Of a DNA stretch of 38,368 nucleotides, positions 8,088-14,806 are shown in pieces. Position 1 is the stretch's first letter, and every line of letters begins with the position of its first letter. The notes under the pieces were generated by a model that ran no database searches, was not told the DNA's origin, and was given only the letters and a program-made list of their open reading frames with translations. The stretch comes from an uncultured Bacilli bacterium (GTDB lineage Bacteria > Bacillota_I > Bacilli_A > RF39 > UBA660): the NCBI GenBank assembly GCA_947632455.1, contig CANRPK010000011.1, positions 1 through 38,368 on the forward strand. Reading direction: 5' to 3'. Both the position numbers and the translations under genes were made by a program.

Positions 8088-8195
8088 ATGGAATTTTTAG
8101 CAAGCTTATTAAGTTCTGCCGCTGTAAATGCATCATCTAACCGTACAATTTGGTTTGTTTATGATGAACCAGAATGCCCTGAAGAACTTATCTAA
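8088..8195 (+). CDS. agrD: AgrD-like pheromone precursor peptide
   Basis: This 35-aa propeptide starts at ATG 8088 after a near-perfect AAAGGAGG. It has a short amphipathic N-terminus (MEFLASLLSSAAV), a candidate signal core (NASSNRTIWFVY, residues 14-25) and the conserved AgrB-recognition tail DEPECPEEL (26-34). Taking D26 as the first residue of the cleaved tail, as in S. aureus DEVEVPKEL, the position that normally holds the ring-forming Cys or Ser (-5) is Ile21. Nearby hydroxyl residues are Thr20 (-6) and Ser17 (-9). The -9 position equals the nine-residue lactone ring of enterococcal GBAP. The only Cys (C30) is in the tail. It is co-transcribed with agrB and followed by a strong terminator. 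Confidence 0.85.
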   Translation: MEFLASLLSSAAVNASSNRTIWFVYDEPECPEELI

Positions 8196-8200
8196 TAACT

Positions 8201-8228
8201 AACCACGTCTAAAAGGCGTGGTTTTTTT
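8201..8228 (+). terminator. Intrinsic terminator of agrBD
   Basis: AACCACG (8201-8207) pairs with CGTGGTT (8217-8223) and a T-run follows, 6 nt after the agrD stop. Confidence 0.9.
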
Positions 8229-8284
8229 ACTTAAATTACTTAACTAATATAAATCCAATATTTTTTTCTTTAGCAAATATTCAA

Positions 8285-8324
8285 CCAAAAATAAACCCCT
8301 AACACATCTCTTTGTTAAGGGTTT
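8285..8324 (-). terminator. Intrinsic terminator of the lemA/DUF2207 unit
   Basis: A 12-bp stem with one mismatch (plus-strand AAACCCCTAACA 8293-8304 with TGTTAAGGGTTT 8313-8324) is followed on the minus strand by ATTTTTGG. It lies about 65 nt past the DUF2207 stop. A T-rich tract on the plus side (8331-8339) could make it bidirectional. Confidence 0.65.
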
Positions 8325-8390
8325 ACATTATATTTTTTTATTATCTACTATTTTTCAAGTAATTTTTAAAAAGAAACACTAGTCGCGACT

Positions 8391-10298
8391 TTACCAGGAA
8401 CTTCCTCCTCCACCACCGGAGCCGCCTCCTGATGAACCACCACCAGATCCAGAACTAGAACCGCCAGAAGAACTAAATCCTCCTCCACTTGATGATACTG
8501 GTGCTATAGTTTTTTTAGCTTGTTCCATTGTTGAATTCATAAATGTTCCAAATACCATAAAATCATAACCATCTGGACAATCATACCATGTAGGTGGTAC
8601 CAAGGTAATATTTTCAAAATCTTTAATCCATTTATCAGATACCCCAAGAACATAAGTATAAGGTAATATATCATAGAAATATGTTGGATTTTGCTCCACT
8701 AAAGCTTCTAATCTTTCTTTTTCACATGTTTCTAAGAAATTCTTAAAGCCTTTTATCTTTCCATACATCTCAGCTCCATATTTAGTTCTTTTTGGCATAT
8801 ATTTATAGCATATACCTATACCTATTAAACACATTATTCCAAAAATAAAGCCTAATAAATAAATTTTTTCACTAATCATTGCTTTAGCAATAGGAAGTGT
8901 TAAAAAGAATATAGATGAATGAAAAATAGTAAATCCTAACCAAAATACTCTAATAATAAATGGCATACTACTTAGAAAACCAACTAAATAGAAAGGTAAA
9001 TAAAATAATGATATAACAATAGTCATAAACATCATATTTTCCCCATAAATAAACGTTGGTATAACCATAAAAGTTAAATAAGTAATTACTGCTAATATTA
9101 CTAACTTAAAGCAATTTGATGATAGATTACCAAATAAAGCTTTTTTATTTTCTTTACTATTTATGTTATTTAATATCTCAGAGGCAGTTATATAAAAATC
9201 ACTCAACATAGTATCGGTTACTTCTGAATTATATTTAAATAATCCTTCCATAAATATTCTTTCATTAATATTATCTCCATCATAATCTTTTAACTTCGTA
9301 AGCTTAAACCCATTAAATTTGAAAAATAAGCTTTTTTCATTAGTCTTAGTAATTTTAAAATATCCTTTATTAGCTAAATAAATAAGTAAAGATATAACAT
9401 CTTCTCTTTTAGCCTTTCCATTATATAAATAACTAACTTCCAAACTATTTAAACCTTCAGGAGGATAAAACTCTACTGTTTCAATAATCTTTTCATCTTT
9501 ACCATATTTATACCATAAAATAATAGCAATTATTAAAGAACCTAATGGTATTAAAAATAAAAGACAATTTAAAACATCAGTGGAATTAAAAGCATTTACA
9601 AAATATCCATCTTCTAATTCTAAACGAATAGTTAAAGCTTCATTAGCTCTTAATATTTCTTCATAGCTACCTTCAATTACTCGTCCATTTACATGATATT
9701 TTATATTATTGCTATTTGTTGCTCCTTTTGGCCCCGCTGAAAAACCTAATTTACTAGCATCAAAATCTTTAGGCATTGTTATTTTAAATGTAATATCGCC
9801 AATTATTGTATCCCATTCATTTCCAATAATATTAAAATAAAATTCATCTTTATCTTCTAAAGGATCTTTACCAATATTATATATATAACTAATTTTATAA
9901 TCTTGCTTACCTATTATTGTATTTCTAGCATCTCCAATTTGTAATTTTAAATAACCATCACTTTTAGTTTTTTTATATTTATTATCAACTTTTAATTTTT
10001 TTACACTAGCTCGATTTTTTGAAACTGTTCCATCTAATCTAGAAATCTCATTTTGAAGTGGAATACTTCTAATTATTCCATGTTTTTCCTCACGAAATAA
10101 CGCTGTAATATCTTCAGTTATATTAAAGGTATTATTTTCATTAACTACAATATCAATATTATATTTTTCAATTACATAATCATAATTAGTCAAATATTCA
10201 TAATCATAAATGCTTTTAGCTTTTACCTTTATTCCAATAAAAATGCTTAATACGATTAACAAATAATAACTTATCTTTTTAAAACTAATCATACCCAT
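8391..10298 (-). CDS. DUF2207-family membrane protein with Gly/Ser-rich tail
   Basis: This 635-aa protein has an N-terminal signal or anchor segment (about residues 8-27) and a large beta-rich extracytoplasmic DUF2207 domain (about 30-235). A membrane helix follows (about 245-265), then a cytoplasmic region, a cluster of three to four helices (about 395-505) and a C-terminal tail made almost only of Gly and Ser (about 600-635, ending SSW). DUF2207 proteins commonly pair with LemA proteins, and that is the case here: the start codon shares the last A of the lemA TAA stop (TAATG), so translation is coupled. The molecular function of the family is not established; an envelope role is inferred. 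The architecture matches the family end to end. Confidence 0.9.
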   Translation of the reverse strand: MGMISFKKISYYLLIVLSIFIGIKVKAKSIYDYEYLTNYDYVIEKYNIDIVVNENNTFNITEDITALFREEKHGIIRSIPLQNEISRLDGTVSKNRASVKKLKVDNKYKKTKSDGYLKLQIGDARNTIIGKQDYKISYIYNIGKDPLEDKDEFYFNIIGNEWDTIIGDITFKITMPKDFDASKLGFSAGPKGATNSNNIKYHVNGRVIEGSYEEILRANEALTIRLELEDGYFVNAFNSTDVLNCLLFLIPLGSLIIAIILWYKYGKDEKIIETVEFYPPEGLNSLEVSYLYNGKAKREDVISLLIYLANKGYFKITKTNEKSLFFKFNGFKLTKLKDYDGDNINERIFMEGLFKYNSEVTDTMLSDFYITASEILNNINSKENKKALFGNLSSNCFKLVILAVITYLTFMVIPTFIYGENMMFMTIVISLFYLPFYLVGFLSSMPFIIRVFWLGFTIFHSSIFFLTLPIAKAMISEKIYLLGFIFGIMCLIGIGICYKYMPKRTKYGAEMYGKIKGFKNFLETCEKERLEALVEQNPTYFYDILPYTYVLGVSDKWIKDFENITLVPPTWYDCPDGYDFMVFGTFMNSTMEQAKKTIAPVSSSGGGFSSSGGSSSGSGGGSSGGGSGGGGGSSW

Positions 10299-10840
10299 TA
10301 CATCCTAACTATAACATTATTTCTTTCTTCATCACTTGCTTCAAACATTAATTTTTTCTTAAAACCTAAAATTCTAGCAAATAAATTATTGGGAAATATC
10401 TCTACTTTATTATTATATATTTTAATCACCGCATTATAATACTTTCTTGATGAAGCAATTTCATCTTCTAATTTTATTAGTTTATCACTTAATTTTACAA
10501 AGTTTTCATTTGCTTTTAAATTTGGATAATTCTCTACTAAAAGCATTAATTTGCTAATATTACTAGTTAATTGTTGATTAGCTTTGAGTTTATCTTCATA
10601 AGACATATCATCATAAATATTACTTCTTATTTGGGTAATTTCTTTTAAAGTATCTTCCTCATATTTAGCGTAACTTTTTACTATTTCCACTAAATTAGGA
10701 ATTAAATCCCATCTTTTTTTAAGATAAACATCCATTGTCGCAAAAGCTTCTTTTACTTTATTATTCAATTTAACTAAACTATTATATAAAATAAATATAT
10801 AAATAACCAAAACCACCAAAATAATTAAAATAATCTTCAT
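10298..10840 (-). CDS. lemA: LemA-family membrane protein
   Basis: LemA proteins have one N-terminal helix and an antiparallel helical bundle, and their biochemical role is unclear. The 180-aa product shows the N-terminal transmembrane segment (about residues 2-22), then NKVKEAFATMDVYLKKRWDL and IPNLVEIVKSYAKYE, the conserved LemA core, and a short C-terminal extension. I chose ATG 10840 (GTGAGG about 9 nt upstream) rather than the in-frame GTG at 10855 inside that ribosome binding site. It is the first gene of a two-gene unit with DUF2207, driven by the promoter at 10860-10887. Confidence 0.92.
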   Translation of the reverse strand: MKIILIILVVLVIYIFILYNSLVKLNNKVKEAFATMDVYLKKRWDLIPNLVEIVKSYAKYEEDTLKEITQIRSNIYDDMSYEDKLKANQQLTSNISKLMLLVENYPNLKANENFVKLSDKLIKLEDEIASSRKYYNAVIKIYNNKVEIFPNNLFARILGFKKKLMFEASDEERNNVIVRM

Positions 10841-10859
10841 AAACTCTATCCTCACCTAA

Positions 10860-10887
10860 ATTATAACATATTTCTTCAATATTACAA
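10860..10887 (-). promoter_or_regulatory. Sigma-A promoter of lemA-DUF2207
   Basis: The minus strand reads TTGTAA (10882-10887), a 16-bp spacer ending TGT, and TATAAT (10860-10865), i.e. an extended -10. The -35 hexamer starts just beyond the stop of the upstream methyltransferase gene. Confidence 0.7.
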
Positions 10888-10888
10888 A

Positions 10889-11785
10889 TTATTTTATTTT
10901 TCTAATTTTTATTACATAAAATCCCTCAAAATATTCATTAGGTCTTAAAGTAATTCCTGGTTTTCCATTATTTATAATTGGTAAATCCTCAAATTGTTTT
11001 AAATCAATATTTACTATCTCAAACTTAAATTCTTCTTGCATTTTATTAATCAATTTATAATTTTCTTCACCAATAATTGAACAAGTTGAATATACCATTT
11101 CTCCACCTAATTTTAATAATTGCATTGCTTTTCTAAATAATTGTTCTTGAACTTTAGGCATTCTTAGAATTAATTCTTCTAACCCTTCATCTTGAATTTT
11201 ATCATCATTAATATATATTGTTCCAGAACCACTACAAGGAGCATCCAGTAATATTTTATCAAAACTAAATTGCTCATCTAACCACCTGGCATCTTCTCTT
11301 AAAACATTTATTTTTTTTGCTCCCATTTTTTTAATGTTATATATAAGCCTATCACATCTTATTTTATTTTTTTCTACTGCCGTTATAATAGCTTTATTAT
11401 TTGTTTGTATAGCTATTTGCGTAGTTTTACTTCCAGGTGCCGCGGTCATATCTAAAATATTTTCTCCTTCTTTCGGATCTAATATTAATACTGGTAACAT
11501 TGATGATAAACTTTGTAAATAAATCTCTCCATCTTCATATATTTTTAACGTTTCTATATTTTTTTCATCACTATTTTTAATAATTAAAGCATTTTTATAC
11601 CAGTTAACTACTTGATATTCTATTCCTACTTCATCTAAAGCATTCTTTACTTCCTCCATATTACTTTTTAAAGTATTTACTCTTAAAGTAACATATCTTT
11701 TTTTACTAAGTCCTAAAATAATCTTATCTATTTCTTTATTATCATATTCACTACTTAATAATTTTTTAAAATCTTCTAAGTTCAT
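10889..11785 (-). CDS. RsmB/NOP2-family RNA (cytosine-5) methyltransferase
   Basis: This SAM-dependent enzyme should methylate cytosine-5 in rRNA or tRNA. The Rossmann fold shows the SAM-binding motif LDMTAAPGSKTTQ (about residues 111-123) and the two family cysteines: motif IV DAPCSGSGT (C184) and motif VI YSTCS (C235). In this family the motif VI Cys attacks C6 and the motif IV Cys helps release the product. At 298 aa it lacks the N-terminal NusB-like domain of RsmB and the C-terminal domain of RsmF, so the exact target cannot be named. The start is ATG 11785 with GAAGGAG. It stands alone between a terminator (11800-11827) and the lemA promoter. Confidence 0.88.
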   Translation of the reverse strand: MNLEDFKKLLSSEYDNKEIDKIILGLSKKRYVTLRVNTLKSNMEEVKNALDEVGIEYQVVNWYKNALIIKNSDEKNIETLKIYEDGEIYLQSLSSMLPVLILDPKEGENILDMTAAPGSKTTQIAIQTNNKAIITAVEKNKIRCDRLIYNIKKMGAKKINVLREDARWLDEQFSFDKILLDAPCSGSGTIYINDDKIQDEGLEELILRMPKVQEQLFRKAMQLLKLGGEMVYSTCSIIGEENYKLINKMQEEFKFEIVNIDLKQFEDLPIINNGKPGITLRPNEYFEGFYVIKIRKIK

Positions 11786-11799
11786 TCTTAAAACTCCTT

Positions 11800-11827
11800 C
11801 AAAAAAAGTACTTAATAATAAGTACTT
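11800..11827 (-). terminator. Intrinsic terminator of the rnpA-yidC-jag unit
   Basis: A 9-bp stem AAGTACTTA/TAAGTACTT (11806-11814 with 11819-11827) with a four-base loop is followed on the minus strand by a seven-T run. The stem begins inside the jag stop codon (11826-11828). Confidence 0.85.
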
Positions 11828-12437
11828 AGTCTACATATTTTATCACAACTCTTCGATTAGGTTCTTCTCCTATACTTTCAGTCTTAATATTTTTAAAATC
11901 TGTTAAAACATTATGTATAGCTCTTCTTTCATAAGAATTCATTGGATCCATTTCTACATCTACATGAGTTTTAATAACATCTCTAGCAATATTCTTTGCA
12001 AGTCTTTCTAATCTTTTTATTTGTCTATCTTTGTAGTCTTCAACATCAAGTATAACTCTAGGCGCATTAACTGGGGCTATATTTTTTATAAATTGTCGTA
12101 CAATAACTGTTAAAGCTTCTAAATTTTGCCCGTTTTTGCCAATTATTATTGGATTATTAGATGAAAATATTTTTAAAGTTGTTATATTTTCTTTCGTATT
12201 AACTTCAATATTAACTTCTATTCCCATCGCTGTAATTAAATTTTTTAAAAATTCATACGCTTCATTTATTACATCAAGTTTTAAAAAGCCCTCACACTCA
12301 TAAGTAACCCCTTTAAATAATCCCCCTTTTATTTCTTTAAAGTTATATATTACTTCTTCTTCATTAGCATTTAATTGTTTTAAAACTAAATTTTTTGCTT
12401 CTTCCTTAGTTTTAGCTGACATTTTTACTACATTCAT
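11826..12437 (-). CDS. jag: RNA-binding protein Jag/KhpB
   Basis: This is a SpoIIIJ-associated protein, called KhpB or EloR in pneumococci, where it works with KhpA in RNA binding and in control of cell elongation. The 203-aa product has all three domains. Jag_N is at about residues 1-50, beginning VKMSAKTKEEAKN. The KH domain has the GxxG loop GKNG in NPIIIGKNGQNLEAL (about 117-131). The C-terminal R3H domain has SYERRAIHNVL (about 170-180). The start is ATG 12437 with AAAGGAA upstream. It lies 2 bp after yidC, the conserved rnpA-yidC-jag arrangement. Confidence 0.95.
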   Translation of the reverse strand: MNVVKMSAKTKEEAKNLVLKQLNANEEEVIYNFKEIKGGLFKGVTYECEGFLKLDVINEAYEFLKNLITAMGIEVNIEVNTKENITTLKIFSSNNPIIIGKNGQNLEALTVIVRQFIKNIAPVNAPRVILDVEDYKDRQIKRLERLAKNIARDVIKTHVDVEMDPMNSYERRAIHNVLTDFKNIKTESIGEEPNRRVVIKYVD

Positions 12438-12439
12438 GA

Positions 12440-13441
12440 CTAATTTCCTTTCTTACTTTTAAACTTTTTAGGCTTTATAATTACATCTTTATTTTCTTCT
12501 CTTTCATCTAATTTTTTAAATACAAAATTTTGAATTACTACAAAACCATTAGTTGCAATCCAATATAACGCAATGGCTGTAGATAAATATAAAGAAGCTA
12601 CGGAAATCATAATAATCATAAATTTAAACATAAATTGCATTTGTCTATCCATATCTTCATTTCCTGAATTATTAGTCGACATAGCATTTCTAAATGATAA
12701 ATAAGTCGTTAATATAATTAATAAAATAATTGGAATATATGCCCATTCATGATATTCAAATAATCCTACAATCGGTGTCTTACCTAAAGTTAAACCAAAA
12801 AACTTATCCTCGAATATCGCCGGTGTTCTATTTATTGCTTGTAAAAATGCAAAGAATAATGGAAGTTGAATAAAAGCAAGTAAACAACTACCAAAAGGAC
12901 TAATATCATATTTTTTATATACCATCATCATTTCTTGTGATTTTGCTAACATACTTTCATTATCAGTTTTATTAGCATATTTTTTCTCAATTCTAGCTAA
13001 TTCTGGTTGAGCTTTCTGCATATTTCGAGATTGCTTCATTGTTTTTCTAGATATTGGCATTAATATAAGTCTTATAACAAGTCCAATAATAATTACCGAT
13101 AAACCAAAATTATCAATTAAATAACCTAATTTTAAAATAATATAAGCTAAAGGTTTAACAAATATTCCTTCCCAAATTCCTGATGCTTTATTACTAGATA
13201 ATTTAAAATCGGCACATTTTGGTAATTTATCATAATCTATTTTTGTCTGATCTTTATACTTAGTATATAACTCATCTAAATCTTTATCTACCGGCTTACA
13301 TAAAATATCTTTTTGTAAAACTTGACCAGTAGCTTTGTTTTCAACTGGCTTTTTATTATCTACAATATAATTGCTATTCCCACATCCAGTTAAGAGTATA
13401 CAGCTTAAAAATACTAGTACAACTATTTTCCATTTTTTCAT
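12440..13441 (-). CDS. yidC: Membrane protein insertase YidC (lipoprotein type)
   Basis: YidC/OxaA/SpoIIIJ inserts and folds inner-membrane proteins alone or with SecYEG. The 333-aa product has a lipoprotein signal with lipobox LTGC (Cys20), as in Gram-positive YidC. A short extracytoplasmic region follows, then the conserved core: the first core helix carrying the groove Arg in GLVIRLILMPISRKTMKQS (about residues 121-139), a coiled-coil hairpin, and further helices around PLFFAFLQAI, YIPIILLIILTTYLS and ALYWIATNGF. A basic C-terminal tail suits ribosome contact. The start is ATG 13441, 2 bp from the rnpA stop. A single copy is seen in this window. Confidence 0.96.
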   Translation of the reverse strand: MKKWKIVVLVFLSCILLTGCGNSNYIVDNKKPVENKATGQVLQKDILCKPVDKDLDELYTKYKDQTKIDYDKLPKCADFKLSSNKASGIWEGIFVKPLAYIILKLGYLIDNFGLSVIIIGLVIRLILMPISRKTMKQSRNMQKAQPELARIEKKYANKTDNESMLAKSQEMMMVYKKYDISPFGSCLLAFIQLPLFFAFLQAINRTPAIFEDKFFGLTLGKTPIVGLFEYHEWAYIPIILLIILTTYLSFRNAMSTNNSGNEDMDRQMQFMFKFMIIMISVASLYLSTAIALYWIATNGFVVIQNFVFKKLDEREENKDVIIKPKKFKSKKGN

Positions 13442-13443
13442 TA

Positions 13444-13770
13444 TTATATTCCTCTTTCTAGTGTTTTTTCAAAATCTTTAACTATTTCTTGAAATTTAAC
13501 TTCAAGAATACCCTTCTTCAATATTATAATATAATTTCGATTATTTTGAAACTCTTTTTTATATGTATCAATAATCATTCTAATTTGTCTTTTAAGTTTG
13601 TTTCTAACTACCGCATTACCTAGTTTTTTACTAACTGCAATACCAAATTTTGGATATTCACAAACATCATCCTTATAATATATATTAAAATATTTTGCTT
13701 TTATTACTTCTCCATTATTTATAATATCATCAAAATCTGTATTATTTTTTACTATCTCTACTTTTTTCAA
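13444..13770 (-). CDS. rnpA: Ribonuclease P protein component
   Basis: RnpA is the protein cofactor of RNase P, which matures the 5' ends of tRNAs. The 108-aa product carries the diagnostic basic helix AVVRNKLKRQIR (about residues 51-62) and the preceding FGIAVSKKLGNA strand-turn. The start codon is TTG at 13770; a non-ATG start is common for this gene. The upstream ribosome binding site is weak (GTGAT), so expression may depend on read-through from rpmH across the hairpin at 13790-13816. Confidence 0.94.
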   Translation of the reverse strand: MKKVEIVKNNTDFDDIINNGEVIKAKYFNIYYKDDVCEYPKFGIAVSKKLGNAVVRNKLKRQIRMIIDTYKKEFQNNRNYIIILKKGILEVKFQEIVKDFEKTLERGI

Positions 13771-13789
13771 GTATAATCACATTCTTTCA

Positions 13790-13816
13790 AAAAAAATACC
13801 ACTCTAAAAAAGTGGT
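13790..13816 (-). terminator. Terminator or attenuator between rpmH and rnpA
   Basis: On the minus strand ACCACT pairs with AGTGGT around a TTTTTAG loop, followed by TATTTTTTTT. The 5' arm begins in the rpmH stop codon. Because rnpA has no clear promoter of its own, this probably acts as a partial terminator that sets a high L34 to RnpA ratio. Confidence 0.7.
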
Positions 13817-13938
13817 TATCTTGCTAAAACTTTGCGACCTTTCTTACGTCTTTTATTTAATACATTAGACTCTTTACGAGCGAAAAATCCATGTTTCTTA
13901 GCTCTTTTACGTTTATTTGGTTGATATGTTCTTTTCAT
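13816..13938 (-). CDS. rpmH: 50S ribosomal protein L34 (shortened)
   Basis: This small, very basic ribosomal protein begins [12 protein letters not shown] and ends [11 protein letters not shown], the usual L34 signatures. The product is 40 aa, whereas most bacterial L34 proteins are 44. Alignment by eye places a four-residue gap in the loop after HGFFARKES, where others have an NGRKVLAR-type stretch. The start is ATG 13938 behind AAGGAGGTG. It has a strong promoter (13972-14000) and heads the minus-strand unit running away from oriC. Confidence 0.95.
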   Translation of the reverse strand: MKRTYQPNKRKRAKKHGFFARKESNVLNKRRKKGRKVLAR

Positions 13939-13971
13939 AACAGCACCTCCTTAAAAATTTCAAGTATTTCC

Positions 13972-14000
13972 ATTATAATATTATCTTGGCATTTAGTCAA
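13972..14000 (-). promoter_or_regulatory. Sigma-A promoter of rpmH
   Basis: The minus strand reads TTGACT (13995-14000), a 17-bp spacer and TATAAT (13972-13977): five of six and six of six consensus positions at ideal spacing. It lies about 34 nt upstream of the L34 start. Confidence 0.85.
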
Positions 14001-14031
14001 GAATTTTAAAATTACTTTACTAGATTTAACG

Positions 14032-14307
14032 TTATCTAGATCTAAATTTCAAATCTGTTAACGCATAAATAATACCTTTCTTTCGACTTTCTATCTCTTT
14101 AAATTCTTTTTCAGTATTGCAAACAACATGCGCATTAATTAAGGCATAACCTAAATCTAAAACATCTTTCTTTGATTGATAGTCTTTCATTCTTATTGCC
14201 CCAAGTAAAACATATTGCAATCTAATATAAGCTTGATTAAAAGTACTAGCACTAATATTTTCTAATGCGAGTTCCTCACAAATTTGAGAAATTGTTTTAC
14301 TCTCCAT
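14032..14307 (-). CDS. Small conserved-looking protein of unknown function beside oriC
   Basis: This 91-aa soluble, mostly helical protein begins MESKTISQICEELA, contains LQYVLLGAIRMKDYQ and DLGYALINAHVVCN, and ends in a basic FRSR tail. I recognise no family. The start is ATG 14307 with AAGGGGG about 8 nt upstream. Its promoter (14331-14359) is a perfect consensus and abuts the first DnaA-box cluster of oriC, so DnaA bound there could affect it. The gene occupies the space between rpmH and dnaA that is usually non-coding origin DNA. A role in initiation control is possible only by position. Confidence 0.7.
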   Translation of the reverse strand: MESKTISQICEELALENISASTFNQAYIRLQYVLLGAIRMKDYQSKKDVLDLGYALINAHVVCNTEKEFKEIESRKKGIIYALTDLKFRSR

Positions 14308-14330
14308 TTTTTAACCCCCTTACACCAAAT

Positions 14331-14359
14331 ATTATAACATTACCCCCAATGTTTGTCAA
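14331..14359 (-). promoter_or_regulatory. Perfect-consensus sigma-A promoter of the oriC-adjacent 91-aa gene
   Basis: The minus strand reads TTGACA (14354-14359), exactly 17 bp, then TATAAT (14331-14336), preceded by TGT (extended -10). It points away from dnaA and ends 13 bp from the nearest DnaA box. Confidence 0.85.
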
Positions 14360-14806
14360 AAACACTATATACTTATCAACACTAATTTGTGGATAATGTT
14401 GATAATTTTTTTCATAAACAACTTATTAACAAAGTATAATTATTAAAAACTTATCCCGGCATATCTTATAAACAACCATTTTTAATTAAAAAGTTTATAA
14501 CAACTCATTTATCAACATTAATTATACTATTAAAAAGCACCAATAAATTCTATACTAAATTCTCATATTTATATATTTACTAACTATATAAACATAATCC
14601 ACCCAAATTTTAATTGTTAATTGTTAATTTTTCTTCCATAAATTTTGTTAGTAGTGTTGATAAATCAATTTTTCTCTGATATTATAAGGCTTAGCAGTTG
14701 TTAATAATCTGTTAGTAATGCAAATTTAATTTTTTCCACTTTAATTTCTTTCTATTTTGCGTTACAATTAATTTATCAAAACTCATAGAATGCGGGGTGA
14801 GGTTAT
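14360..14806. other. oriC: Chromosomal replication origin oriC (dnaA upstream region)
   Basis: This 447-bp non-coding region lies directly upstream of dnaA. It contains one perfect DnaA box (TGTGGATAA, 14388-14396) and four one-mismatch boxes (TTATCAACA at 14373-14381 and 14509-14517; TGTTGATAA at 14397-14405 and 14655-14663). Several weaker TTATAAACA/TTATTAACA variants are also present. Next to the last box the sequence GTTAGTAG reads, on the complementary strand, as 3'-GAT-GAT, like the DnaA-trio unwinding element. Adjacent AT-rich DNA (about 14610-14650, with tandem TTAATTG) is a good duplex-unwinding candidate. A weak -10 (TACAAT, 14763-14768) may serve dnaA. Confidence 0.85.
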
